DNA of 64,000 nucleotides from Lithobates sylvaticus. Its lineage: Eukaryota; Chordata; Amphibia; Anura; Ranidae. This document shows positions 46,834 to 56,732 of the stretch, in pieces. The first letter of the stretch is position 1. Each line of letters begins with the position of its first letter. Location of the stretch: assembly GCA_028564925.1 (NCBI GenBank), contig CM053029.1:433019893-433083892 (forward strand), read 5' to 3'. The position numbers and the translations under genes are program-made. The notes below the pieces were generated by a model. The model made no database searches and had not been told where the DNA came from. It was given only the letters and a program-made list of their open reading frames with translations.

Positions 46834-47770
46834 CTTTATGCTGTAGGTGTGGAGGTCACATTTGAAGTAATAGTCTGAATATTGCTGCCTAGTTCCAATT
46901 ATTTCAGAAAGAAATTCAGTGTGTAGATGTGCAATTTTTTTCTTTTATTTGAAAACACTTTAAAAAGGTATTGATTTATTATTTCCTAGAAACATACAAT
47001 ATAGGACACAGTTTTATAATGATGCACTGCGCTTTGATGTCCCAGTAGGAAAACTCACCAAGGAAAAGGCTTTTGTGAACATCAGAAATAAACATTATTA
47101 TATAAGACTTCCATCTGTGCCAGACACCAGGAGGCGGGATACAAGCTACTAGTCCGGTGGTACTATAGCCCGGAAAGAATACATCAGATGTTCCCCCAGA
47201 GCACAAACCTTTGTTGGAGAAGTGGGGAGGCAATTGGCTCGCTTCTCCATGTCTTCTGGGCCTATCAAACCCTCTGGCCTTTTTGGACGGAAGTACATCG
47301 CATAGTGAAAAAATTCACAGACCGAGAGGTACCGGAGACCCCGGAATTCTTTTTTCTACACCAGCACGAGATTCCCACCAAAGCCTACAAGAAATCAATT
47401 ATCCCCCTCCTGCTTACGGCAGCAAAGAGCTGCATCCCCCTGCTTTGGAAGCAGACACAGCCCCCATCGGTGGCCATGTGGCTGAGAAAGGTATCGGAGA
47501 TAAGAGCAATGGAAGACTTGGTGGCCACAGAGAAAGGCCTCAGTGAGCAATTTTCAAAAAAATGGTTTTACTGCCACGAATTTGTATACTCCGAGGAATA
47601 TAAGGAGCTGATAGTCTAACCTCCCAGTGATGCGTGGATCTGGCTTGCTCCCCTGGATGGGGATGGCGAGGCTGGACGGAGGTACAGGCATCTTCCCCGA
47701 CCCTCCTCACCCATGTAGGGGAGGCTCCCCTCCTCTTTTTTTTTCTCTTCCCCCTTCTGCTCCTAAATTT
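46834..47770 (+). mobile_element. LINE (Tx1/L1-like) ORF2 C-terminal piece with 103-bp flanking duplication
   Basis: A 937-bp insert in the old LTR. From about 47115 it encodes the C-terminus of a Tx1/L1-type ORF2 protein (HQEAGYKLLVRWYYSPERIH, then MFPQSTNLCW), ending at 47617-47619. The terminal zinc-knuckle-like motif reads CWRSGEAIGSLLHVFWAY; two of its cysteines are replaced compared with the inverted copy. Exact 103-bp direct repeats flank it at 46731-46833 and 47771-47873. It lacks the LINE 3' end and shares its 5' break with the inverted copy at 54311-55247, so it does not look like an ordinary retrotransposition product. Confidence 0.75.
47188..47619 (+). pseudogene. LINE ORF2 C-terminal fragment (plus copy)
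   Basis: A 143-residue open frame, the C-terminal end of a Tx1/L1-like ORF2 protein. It contains SLLHVFWAYQTLWPFWTEVH and the tail VSEIRAMEDLVATEKGLSEQ. It is 97% or so identical to the minus copy at 54469-54894. The knuckle motif has lost two cysteines and no RT domain is attached, so it is a dead fragment. Confidence 0.8.
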
Positions 47771-48670
47771 TTAAATTTATCTGCCAAGTGATAGTTGCCT
47801 TGGCCATTTGATAGGAGGTCAATTGATTTCACCCTAATCCTGGAATTGCGGCTCTTATCTCTTTAGACACTAGATAGCTGGGTATCTGGTGGCATTAGAT
47901 ATGACAAGGGCATTGCAAGGACAGATGTTTTGATTCAGAAGGTTGACCTTGTTACCCAGGAGTCTGTGTGACCTACCCATGAACACTCTCTTACGCAGTG
48001 CATGCTGGGTAGGAGATAAAAGGAACCTGGGCGGCCATTTTAGGTCTCTTGGGATCATGTTGCCTGCCTGTGCGGATCTGTGAGGAGGCTTCCTGGAGAC
48101 AGCAGCCTACGGCCATCACGGAGTGCAAACCTGCTTGTTTGAGAAGTGACCTGACGGAGCCAGAGAGACGGTGACTGGATTAAGAAGGTCCAGAGACACT
48201 CATCAGTACATCGGAGGTCCGGATCCACCCAGTGGAGAGATACAGAGCGTCTGGCTCAGCTGACACAGAAGCAAGCTGCAGTCACTGGACCAAGGTTATC
48301 ACACGAAACTCCGATCCAGTTGGTGAGCGGGTTACGGCCCACCGTTTGTAAATTTTTTACACGCATTTAGACTCACATACAGTCCTGACTGGAATCTGTA
48401 GTTCCACGGAGGAGTAACAGAGCAACTGACACTGAGCAGGCTTGAGGCCTATTTACTCTGGTGCTCCAAGCATTGTCAATTAGTTATTGGAGTTACACCA
48501 GGAGCACCTTAACTTAACCTTCCATAGACTTTGGATTACAAATCTCAAAGGAGATATTTTAGCTAGTGAAGAAAGAAGATCCTGGACAAAGTACTTTAAG
48601 TGAGATCTCATGCATAGCCTTTAAAGTAGGGGGAGCTCCCAGTTATATAAATATATAATTATATATATGT

Positions 48671-49295
48671 TGTAACATGGGGGTGTTTAACTCAAGTGAA
48701 AAGATGCATTTTTTAATGCAGTGAGTCCTCATCAGACAGGCATATATAGTTAAGGGCCTGGTAGCCCACGTTTATTGAAAAAACAAAAGTCCATCCAGAA
48801 GTCCCACGCAGGGGTTTAACTTCATTAAGCATTCATAAATGAAAAACATACCAAGCCACCTGGCTCTCTTGTCAGCAGTTCCTCTGCTTGATCTCAACAG
48901 AGTGGATTCCTTCCAGTCCCCTGGACTCACTGGCTTCCTTAGTCTTCCCGACTCTCAAGGCTGTCCCTCCTTTCCCAGTCTTTGGGCAAAGAATACCCCT
49001 TACACAGGGATGACCCCTCCACAGGTCTGTCTTCATACAGCAGCAGCAAGCTGCTCACACTCCACCATCCTCCACTCATTAGCCCCTCATTATATGGTCT
49101 GTGTGCAGCTGGGCACACACCTTGCTTGCCATCGTCAAGACCTGGACACAGTTTGAGATCCCATCCAGGACTAGCAAAACCTGGAGAAAACTGACAGAGC
49201 AGTTTTCTCCATTTAAATCCTATAGTCTGCAGATATGCAAACTCTGGATCTCCTTTACCTCCAATTTCAAAGGGACAGAGCTTCGCTCTGCCACA
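48671..49295 (-). repeat. 3' LTR of the young LTR element
   Basis: About 625 bp with the same termini as the 5' copy; preceded on the minus strand by the purine tract AAAGGGGGG. The second ORF runs about 75 bp into it. Confidence 0.92.
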
Positions 49296-51193
49296 TATCC
49301 CCCCCTTTGTTTCGATCCGGAGGGAGGAACACCAGCACCCGTCATGGTTGGGACACCTCTGTGCTGGCTGTCAGCCACGTAGGCCCAACCTTTTTTCCGG
49401 GTGCCCTTCCAGGCACGTCCCACCCTGGATCTTAACAGGGTCCTATATTTTCCCATCCTCAGCCTTCTTCTTGGGTCCCTGGGCTTAATCATTTTTTTGG
49501 GGGAAACTCTGCTTTCCCTGATCCTACCTTTAAACTCACTGACATCAGCTTTAACCTTCAATATACACCAGTACAACCTCCTCACTTTGGCATGACCATG
49601 CAAGCTGCCACCCACATGGGCCAAATCTTGTCCCATCAGGTGAATTTCTCCACGTCCCCTTGCTGCATCTACTTGGGCTTTACAAAGACACTCCCATGCT
49701 TTTTTACGAGTGCACTTCCAAAAGCGATGTTTTCCCACTTCTCTTGGGCCTACACTAGTCCTTTTACCAATCTTGGTACCTTTTTGCACATGAGGTTGAT
49801 TTCTGAATTTTACGGATCCAGTACCATTAAGGTTATAAAGTGCTCCCTCAATTTCCACTAGACCACCCCTTTGCTCTTTACTTAATTTAGAAGGAACCAC
49901 ATTTTTAAACACTGGTTTAATGATAAGTGGGGGCTCTTTTATTAGGGTGACACTGGTCCCTCTCTGTACTCCAAGTACGGGCACCCTCTTACTGTCCAAA
50001 CTTAGCATCACTTGTTTCCTCATGTACACTGCATGCTTATTTTTGTCAGTTTCATCACTAACATCCTCATATGACTGCAGCCTCACCCCAGTCTCCCTCT
50101 GAAGGACATACTGACTGTCTTGCGACTTTAAGCTTTTAAAGTCATGCGACACCTTGCTGAGCTTTGGGCCATTTTCCTGCAACCATTGTTTATCACGATC
50201 CTTCTCAGACCTTAGAAATTTCTCAAACCTCAGGAAATCTTCCCCAGAATCACCCTCCTGAACCTGTAGGGGGCCTAATTCTGCTGTATCTTTTACTTCT
50301 CCTGTGTCAATCATACCATTCCCTATCTCATTACAATTTTCAGGGTTTGCTACAACCAGATCAACTTGACCAAGATCTTCAGGTCTACCATTATTTTTGT
50401 TGTCACCCATGGTAACCAAACCCTTACAAATTGACAATGAGCTGCATGTTTCATCACGGTCAGAAATATCAATGCATCTGTCATATTTCATTTCACTCAT
50501 GTTCAGCAGGGCAGTGTCTGAAGAGGAACTGCATCCAGCGGAGTGGTTGTCCACGGCAGCTTCACTATCCACCAACTCCACTGGCCTGAGATCCTCTGCC
50601 AACAACTGTCCTGACTCCTGACCATCTTCCCATAAAGCATTTGGACCTGTGACTACAATCACTTCATTTATGGCTGTGCCATCTGGCACTTCCACCAACA
50701 CATTTGGCACGGCATTATCCATTATCACATCATTGGGCCCTTTGTGGATCACAGACATGACCTCTTCTGTGCGTTCGCCCTTACTTGGCGTTTCCATCTC
50801 ATGAGCACCATCATCTGCAGTAGCAAGTGCATCCTTGCATACAAGTTGCTCTGCAGGTCCTTCATCTGGCACTGCAGAAGTCATGTCTGCTTCACTTTTA
50901 CCAACAGAGGCCTTTTCCAACAAAGCCAACAGGCTTTTTGTCCACCTGTCCCAGTCTGTTATCTCTGTGCTCCCAGAGGTACCACGCAGTACCGCTCCTA
51001 CTGCACAAGGAGACCCAGAGGGACAGAGTGGTTCAGCAACAGACACATTGCACATATCACTTTGGTTCAAATAAGATTTTGGCACTACATTTTTAACCAT
51101 AGCAGACTGCAATGCCACGCCTTCACCACCTTGCTCTGGTGGCGCGTCATAAAACACATTAGAGCTTTGATACCGGTCGTTGCTAGACTGCAT
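49220..51193 (-). CDS. Second ORF of the young LTR element, function unknown
   Basis: A 657-residue frame that follows the gag-like ORF without a gap and runs slightly into the 3' LTR. It has no RT, protease, RNase H or integrase motif that I can recognise. The first ~350 residues are acidic and Ser/Glu/Asp-rich (SVAEPLCPSGSPCAVGAV, DNHSAGCSSSSDTALLN). The middle has a coiled, Lys/Glu-rich part (FLRFEKFLRSEKDRDKQWLQ). The last ~170 residues are strongly basic (RKKAWECLCKAQVDAARGRG, KPRDPRRRLRMGK) and could bind nucleic acid. The far C-terminus (GVPTMTGAGVPPSGSKQRGG) resembles the tail after integrase that I associate with frog gypsy elements; this is weak recall. It may be a gag extension joined to a pol tail. 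Treated as a fossil-type virus-like gene. Confidence 0.5.
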   Translation of the reverse strand: MQSSNDRYQSSNVFYDAPPEQGGEGVALQSAMVKNVVPKSYLNQSDMCNVSVAEPLCPSGSPCAVGAVLRGTSGSTEITDWDRWTKSLLALLEKASVGKSEADMTSAVPDEGPAEQLVCKDALATADDGAHEMETPSKGERTEEVMSVIHKGPNDVIMDNAVPNVLVEVPDGTAINEVIVVTGPNALWEDGQESGQLLAEDLRPVELVDSEAAVDNHSAGCSSSSDTALLNMSEMKYDRCIDISDRDETCSSLSICKGLVTMGDNKNNGRPEDLGQVDLVVANPENCNEIGNGMIDTGEVKDTAELGPLQVQEGDSGEDFLRFEKFLRSEKDRDKQWLQENGPKLSKVSHDFKSLKSQDSQYVLQRETGVRLQSYEDVSDETDKNKHAVYMRKQVMLSLDSKRVPVLGVQRGTSVTLIKEPPLIIKPVFKNVVPSKLSKEQRGGLVEIEGALYNLNGTGSVKFRNQPHVQKGTKIGKRTSVGPREVGKHRFWKCTRKKAWECLCKAQVDAARGRGEIHLMGQDLAHVGGSLHGHAKVRRLYWCILKVKADVSEFKGRIRESRVSPKKMIKPRDPRRRLRMGKYRTLLRSRVGRAWKGTRKKGWAYVADSQHRGVPTMTGAGVPPSGSKQRGGYVAERSSVPLKLEVKEIQSLHICRL

Positions 51194-52746
51194 TAACCCA
51201 TTTCCACATGAGTGTTTTCAAACATTTCAGTTTTAACATTTAACATCCTGTCATCACTATGTTCAGGTACCCTCTTATCCCTCAGAGCAGCACCAAAGCT
51301 GTCCCAGGCAACCTCCGGCTCCAAAACGCAGAGCTCCCTGGGGGTTTCTAGGGGCACCTCTATGGCCTTCTTCACAGTTGCTAGGGGAGATAGCACATCT
51401 TTAACCGCATTCACAGCAGGGTTATCTCTAGTGAGCTGCACTAGCCCATTAGCAACTGGACCATTCACTTTAGCCAACACAATATTAGCAGTTTTACCCA
51501 TCATATTGTCACATTCAAGTTTACCACTTGCCTCCCCACTGGACAGGGCACCGCAGTGAGGCAAGTCCTTTTCCAAACAGACAGTGGATCTCCCATTTGG
51601 GGTCACTTCCACTCCAGTGTGCACAGTCACATATTCAGTCTCTTCTATGTATTTACCAGCACCAGTCTTTTTCAACATCAACCCAGCGGTTCCAGCCATT
51701 ATTTCATTAAAGACAGTCTTACCCACCGCAGTAGTAGGGGTCACCATCTTCATTTGAGTACGTTGTCTCACAAACCAGTCCTCTGCTGCACTTTTACTGG
51801 CCCACTCTCCCTGGTGGCCACCGGATGAAATTACAGCAGGCATCTCCAACTGTTTAGCACCCCCTGCCGACACAACAGGAAAATCCTCGTTGCCAGGGGT
51901 GACTGCAAACATATTTGCACAGGAATCTGGGCCTGGAGATAAAGACCTTTGCTCCTGGTAATTTTGAAATGCATACGCATCTTTAGGTGGATGCTTAGCT
52001 ACATATGCCCTGTAGCTCCTCCTTTCCTTTGGCAATCTTTCTCCCGTTGCCATGGGAAACCGCACTCTCCCAGCAGAGCTTTGCTGATTCTCCCAAACTC
52101 TTTGATGCATTGTGGCTTTCAACTTGCCACCACTCTCTGCAGGCAATACTTTTCTCATATGGTCTGCAGACTTGACATCACCGCCGTTGCTATGGGCAAC
52201 CACATACCTCTCCAACTTCCGGTCAGGCTGTCGGTCCATGATGCGATGGAACTCTCCTCTAAAAAGGATTTCCTCTTTAAACTTGCGGTAGTCATCCTGG
52301 TCCCCGTCCATCAAATGGTAAACCGACCGGAACTCTATCCGTAATAAGGTTTGCAGCAGTTTTGGCCACCAGTCCCTAGGCCATTTTCTCTTTACAGCAA
52401 CTTTTTCAAATCTTACAAGGAAGTCCCCAACCTCCTCTGTAGGCAGCATGGGTTGCATATAGTCAGAGGCCAAGATCTGAGCCCCTTGCACTGCGCCACA
52501 CTGTTTGCGATTCTCCAACTTGACATCATAGGCGTTGCTAGGGACAACACCAGCCCTCTTTCTCCTTTGCTCCAGTGCGGCTAAGTGCATCTTGCACCAG
52601 TCTGGGGCTTGTTCTGTCGGTAACAACCCCTCCAGCCACAAGGTTCTGTCTCTCATCTCAGCAAACTTTGCTTCCTTTTCGCGTTTTGACCGCCCCATCT
52701 CTGCAGACAGGCACACAACGCTTTTTAACACAGTTCCTTTTAACAC
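51193..52746 (-). CDS. gag-like protein of the young LTR element
   Basis: A 517-residue frame, the first ORF after the 5' LTR. Residues ~95-160 (PTEEVGDFLVRFEKVAVKRK, then WPKLLQTLL and FKEEIL) look like the capsid N-terminal fold of Ty3/gypsy gag, which is also the ancestor of SCAN-type domains. The first ~90 residues are charged and helical. The C-terminal half is Thr/Val-rich and low in recognisable motifs; I see no CCHC knuckle. The family role is building the particle that packages element RNA. The assignment rests on the capsid-like block and on its position, and was not checked by a profile search. Treated as a fossil-type virus-like gene. Confidence 0.7.
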   Translation of the reverse strand: MLKGTVLKSVVCLSAEMGRSKREKEAKFAEMRDRTLWLEGLLPTEQAPDWCKMHLAALEQRRKRAGVVPSNAYDVKLENRKQCGAVQGAQILASDYMQPMLPTEEVGDFLVRFEKVAVKRKWPRDWWPKLLQTLLRIEFRSVYHLMDGDQDDYRKFKEEILFRGEFHRIMDRQPDRKLERYVVAHSNGGDVKSADHMRKVLPAESGGKLKATMHQRVWENQQSSAGRVRFPMATGERLPKERRSYRAYVAKHPPKDAYAFQNYQEQRSLSPGPDSCANMFAVTPGNEDFPVVSAGGAKQLEMPAVISSGGHQGEWASKSAAEDWFVRQRTQMKMVTPTTAVGKTVFNEIMAGTAGLMLKKTGAGKYIEETEYVTVHTGVEVTPNGRSTVCLEKDLPHCGALSSGEASGKLECDNMMGKTANIVLAKVNGPVANGLVQLTRDNPAVNAVKDVLSPLATVKKAIEVPLETPRELCVLEPEVAWDSFGAALRDKRVPEHSDDRMLNVKTEMFENTHVEMG

Positions 52747-53043
52747 AGGAAAATTTAGTGTACTGTCTTCTTTAAGACTAGTGGTCTTTCACTTGCAGGT
52801 TCTCCTCACCTGCACACACAGATTGTGCTGTCTCATGCACACAAACACAGTTCATGAAACAGATGAACTTATTTTTTTCATTCGCAGGTACACCACCTGC
52901 ATGCAATACAGTCCATCAAATAAACTTTTGCGCAATGCTGTTCGCCTGGCTGCCACACACAGCTAGCAGTAATTCCTGATGCGACTCACCATGGAGCAAG
53001 GACCCGGTTTCCACCGTCTGTATGCCCGCATTCGAACACCACT

Positions 53044-53669
53044 TGTAACATGGGGGTGTTTAACTCAAGTGAAAAGATGCATTTTTTTAATGCAGTGAGT
53101 CCTCATCAGACAGGCATATATAGTTAAGGGCCTGGTAGCCCACGTTTATTGAAAAAACAAAAGTCCATCCAGAAGTCCCACGCAGGGGTTTAACTTCATT
53201 AAGCATTCATAAATGAAAAACATACCAAGCCACCTGGCTCTCTTGTCAGCAGTTCCTCTGCTTGATCTCAACAGAGTGGATTCCTTCCAGTCCCCTGGAC
53301 TCACTGGCTTCCTTAGTCTTCCCGACTCTCAAGGCTGTCCCTCCTTTCCCAGTCTCTGGGCAAAGAATACCCCTTACACAGGGATGACCCCTCCACAGGT
53401 CTGTCTTCATACAGCAGCAGCAAGCTGCTCACACTCCACCATCCTCCACTCATTAGCCCCTCATTATATGGTCTGTGTGCAGCTGGGCACACACCTTGCT
53501 TGCCATCGTCAAGACCTGGACACAGTTTGAGATCCCATCCAGGACTAGCAAAACCTGGAGAAAACTGACAGAGCAGTTTTCTCCATTTAAATCCTATAGT
53601 CTGCAGATATGCAAACTCTGGATCTCCTTTACCTCCAATTTCAAAGGGACAGAGCTTCGCTCTGCCACA
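53044..53669 (-). repeat. 5' LTR of the young LTR element
   Basis: About 626 bp, nearly identical to the copy at 48671-49295. Read on the minus strand it starts TGTGGCAGAG and ends CATGTTACA. Confidence 0.92.

Positions 53670-53736
<67 letters not shown>
53670..53736. repeat. AT microsatellite at the LTR-element target
   Basis: A long TA run directly after the young LTR element, with its shorter part before it at 48645-48670. Confidence 0.9.
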
Positions 53737-53737
<1 letters not shown>

Positions 53738-54063
53738 TATTTTAAATTGTTCATATTGAAATTCATTGTGCTGTTGTCCTATGTTGGGATGACAGCATAA
53801 TTTCTGTAATCACCTTTTGAATATTCTGCAGTAAAAATATTTCTGGTTAAGTATCCAGTTGTGTGGCGGACTGTTTTTCCCCACCAGGTGGAGCCAGTGG
53901 ATACTGAGGGGACAATACAGGTACTTTGCATTGTCTTATATTGTACTGTATTACATTGCACCACAGCTGTGCCAAGGGGATTGAGTCAAGTTAGTGGGGT
54001 TTCTTGGTAGAGTGCAGGCCCAATTTAAACCAGTAGCTATTTCGGGGGTCAGTGCTACATACA

Positions 54064-55249
54064 GAAAACTTTTGCCCTCCTTGGGGTATCACCAATTTGG
54101 AAAAAGGAAAGGATAGGGAGGTTCTGCATCACACATGACCACTCTTTAAATGGCAAACACTGTATTTTATGTGAAAAGAAAGGTAATGAGGACCACATTG
54201 ATCCAAAAATGGGAAAGGGAAAGAGAAAAAAAAAGTACAAGATGAGTATTAGCTTAGGGAGAGAAGCAGAGAGTAGCACATGAAGCGAGACGGGAAAATA
54301 GGGGAAGAGCAGCAGAAGGGGGAAAAGAAATAAAAAGAGGAGGGGAGCCTCCCCTACATGGGTGAGGAGGGTCGGGGAAAATGCCTGTACCTCCGTCCAG
54401 CCTCGCCATCCCCATCCAGGGGAGCAAGCCAGATACACGTATCACTGGGAGGTTAGACTATCAGCTCCTTATATTCCTCGGAGTATACAAATATATACAA
54501 AATCGTGGCAGTAAAACCATTTTTTTGAAAATTGCTCACTGAGGCCTTTCTCTGTGGCCACCAAGTCTTCCATTGCTCTTATCTCCGATACCTTTCTCAG
54601 CCACATGGCCACCGATGGGGGCTGTGTCTGCTTCCAAAGCAGGGGGATGCAGCTCTTTGCTGCCGTAAGCAGGAGGGGGATAATTGATTTCTTGTAGGCT
54701 TTGGTGGGAATCTCGTGCTGGTGTAGAAAAAATAATTCTGGGGTCTCCGGTACCTCTCGGTCTGTGAATTTTTTCACTATGCGATGTACTTCCGTCCAAA
54801 AAGGCCAGAGGGTTGGACAGGCCCAGAAGACATGGAGAAGCAAGCCAGTTTCCTCCCCACATATCCAACAAAGGTTTGTGCTCTGGGGGAACATCTGATG
54901 TATTCTTTCCGGGGTATAGTACCACCGGACTAGTAGCTTGTATCCCGCCTCCTGGTGTCTGGCACAGATGGAAGTCTTATATAATAATGTTTATTTCTGA
55001 TGTTCACAAAAGTCTTTTCCTTGGTGAGTTTTCCTACTGAGACATCAAAGCGCAGTGCATCATTATAAAACTGTGTCCTATATTGTATGTTTCTAGGAAA
55101 AAATAAATCAATACCTTTTTAAAGTGTTTTAAATAAAAGAAAAAAATTGCACATCTACACACTGAATTTCTTTCTGAAATAATTGGAACTAGGCAGCAAT
55201 ATTCAGACTATTACTTCAAATGTGACCTCCACACCTGCAGCATAAAGCT
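54064..55249 (-). mobile_element. LINE (Tx1/L1-like) 3' part, inverted copy
   Basis: A minus-strand copy of the same LINE piece. The ORF2 C-terminus is at 54469-54894, here with the intact knuckle CWICGEETGLLLHVFWAC (C-x2-C-x8-H-x4-C). A 3' UTR continues to 54064, directly at the solo-LTR junction. 54311-55247 is the reverse complement of the plus insert at about 97%, with one ~12-bp length difference near the stop codon. Confidence 0.8.
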
Positions 55250-55633
55250 TTGAAGGTCATTAATATTGTATTACCCAAAAGCCTGCATAGAGTGCATTGT
55301 GTGCTTATTTAATTCTAGGCCCTAAGAAGCATAACTGTTATCACAACATGAGCATTTTTACAACAAGCATTGTCATCAAAACATTTTATAAACTCTGATC
55401 AGTTTGAATATACATAGACATATTATACAAGATCAATGACAGTTGATTAGCACCCACACTACAGGGGTTAACTGTTTGTTTTGTCTAGGAGGAAGGAGAA
55501 ACACTTTTACTTACCTGATAGTGCTTCCCCACGCTCTGGCAGTGGACTGTCCTTCAATGTCAATACATCCAATACAGAGCTATCTGCCCTGAATTTATCT
55601 TTATGATGTCAGAACCCTATTCTGCTAAAGTGT

Positions 55634-55665
<32 letters not shown>

Positions 55666-55765
55666 TGTTAAGAAGACGCTGCGGGGACTGGTCTAGCAGC
55701 TGGGAGGAGCAGAGTTTCAGTAAAATAAATCTTCTTTCATTGTTCCCCTAGACCTAAACAAGCAA
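55250..55765. other. No gene seen; GT/G microsatellite
   Basis: A (GT)n run followed by a G run at about 55630-55663. Confidence 0.5.
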
Positions 55766-56176
55766 TTAAAGAGGAAGTAAACTCTGAAAAAAAAAATTTT
55801 TACCCTTCCGTGCAAAGTAATGCATCGCATACTAGCACATTATGTGACACCTGCAAACGAAGCCTGCGTCGTCTCTCCTGCAGGCCGCATCCATCTTCGC
55901 CCATCTTCCTTCCCGGGCCGTGACTGGCCGAAGCCGCGTGACATCACTCCCGCGCATGCACGTGGGAGCCGCCAGTCACGGCACACACTCCTAACGAAAC
56001 GGCATGGGCGGTCTTTCTTTCAGAGCGCATGCGCCGATGACATCATCGGTGCAGTATAGAGTTAATATCTCCTAAACGGCGCAAGTTTAGGAGATTTTTA
56101 CAATACCTATAGGTAAGCCTTATTATAGGCTTACCTATAGGTACAAACTTTAGAGGGAGGTTTACAACCTCTTTAA
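55766..56176. mobile_element. TTAA-flanked DNA element
   Basis: Ends ttaaagaggaagtaaactc and gaggtttacaacctctttaa; the internal taggcttacctata hairpin links it to 1448-2412. Confidence 0.75.
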
Positions 56177-56424
56177 CCCTTGTAGTGCAGACACAGCCCC
56201 ATTGCAAGGGATCATTTTTAGAAGTCTGAAGTTGGGCTTTAATGGTCCTGTAGTCTGTATTAACATACAGTGTTTTTCTGCTTCCTTGTAATGTCCTGCC
56301 ATAGCTCCTGAGTCACGCCTTTTCCCCTCACTTCCATTTGTTTGGACCAAGCAGTGCACACTAGTTGTGGTCATGTTACCATACAAAAATCAGGCAGTGC
56401 AGTGTCTGATTTTATATGGTATTA

Positions 56425-56672
56425 TTAGAGCCCTTTCACACTCACAGCGCCCGGGCGTCAGCAGTAAAGCGCCGCTATTTTTAGTGACGCTTTACCATCG
56501 TTTTAGCAGCACTTTTCAGCCGATAGTGGGACACTTTTAACACCCACTAGCGGCCGAAAAAAAGGGTTAAAAGCGCCGGGCTTTCACATTGGAGTGACAG
56601 GAGAGGCGCTTTACAGGCACTACTTTTAGTGCTTTAGCGCCTGTAAAGCACCCCAGTGTGAAAGGGGTCTTA
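56425..56672. mobile_element. Foldback DNA element, 'TTTCACACTGG' family
   Basis: Left tagagccctttcacactc, right cagtgtgaaaggggtctta. Same family as 527-932. Confidence 0.75.
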
Positions 56673-56732
56673 GAAAGAGTAGATAGAGCACTTTTTTTGG
56701 TAAGCTGCAGTTGGTTCACATCAGTACTATAT

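Larger units (their letters stand above)
46731..47873. repeat. Exact 103-bp direct repeats around the LINE piece
   Basis: 46731-46833 and 47771-47873 are identical over 103 bp by eye, both starting ttaaatttatctgcc and ending ctttagacactag. They are the duplicated target of the insertion between them. Confidence 0.9.
48671..53669 (-). mobile_element. Young non-autonomous LTR retroelement (Ty3/gypsy-like)
   Basis: A ~5.0-kb LTR element on the minus strand. The two LTRs (48671-49295 and 53044-53669) differ, by eye, at about two positions, so it is very young. Ends are TG...CA. A 4-bp target duplication ATGT lies at 48667-48670 and 53670-53673, in an AT microsatellite. Next to the 5' LTR is a TGG-starting tract (TGGTGTTCGAATGCGGG), a plausible primer-binding site weakly like tRNA-Leu types. 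A purine tract AAAGGGGGG lies just before the 3' LTR. Between the LTRs are a gag-like ORF and a second ORF. I recognise no protease, RT, RNase H or integrase, so it is best read as a non-autonomous member moved by a relative. The two ORFs are open. Confidence 0.9.
46699..54059 (+). mobile_element. Old solo LTR, split by later insertions
   Basis: The ends TGTAGCAC (46699) and GTGCTACA (54059) are mutually inverted TG...CA termini. They are flanked by a 4-bp duplication TACA (46695-46698 and 54060-54063). Removing the inserts leaves about 1.3 kb in three parts: 46699-46833, 47874-48666 and 53674-54059. A TATA-like GATAAAAGG lies near 48015. No internal retroviral genes belong to it, so I read it as a solo LTR. 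Its strand is assigned from the TATA-like signal only. It holds the LINE piece 46834-47770 and the young LTR element, so it is older than both. Confidence 0.55.

Noticed and set aside
49220-52966. Plus-strand frames of 60-150 residues opposite the young LTR element
   Set aside because: Antisense shadows of the two long minus-strand frames, which have the LTR, primer-site and purine-tract context.
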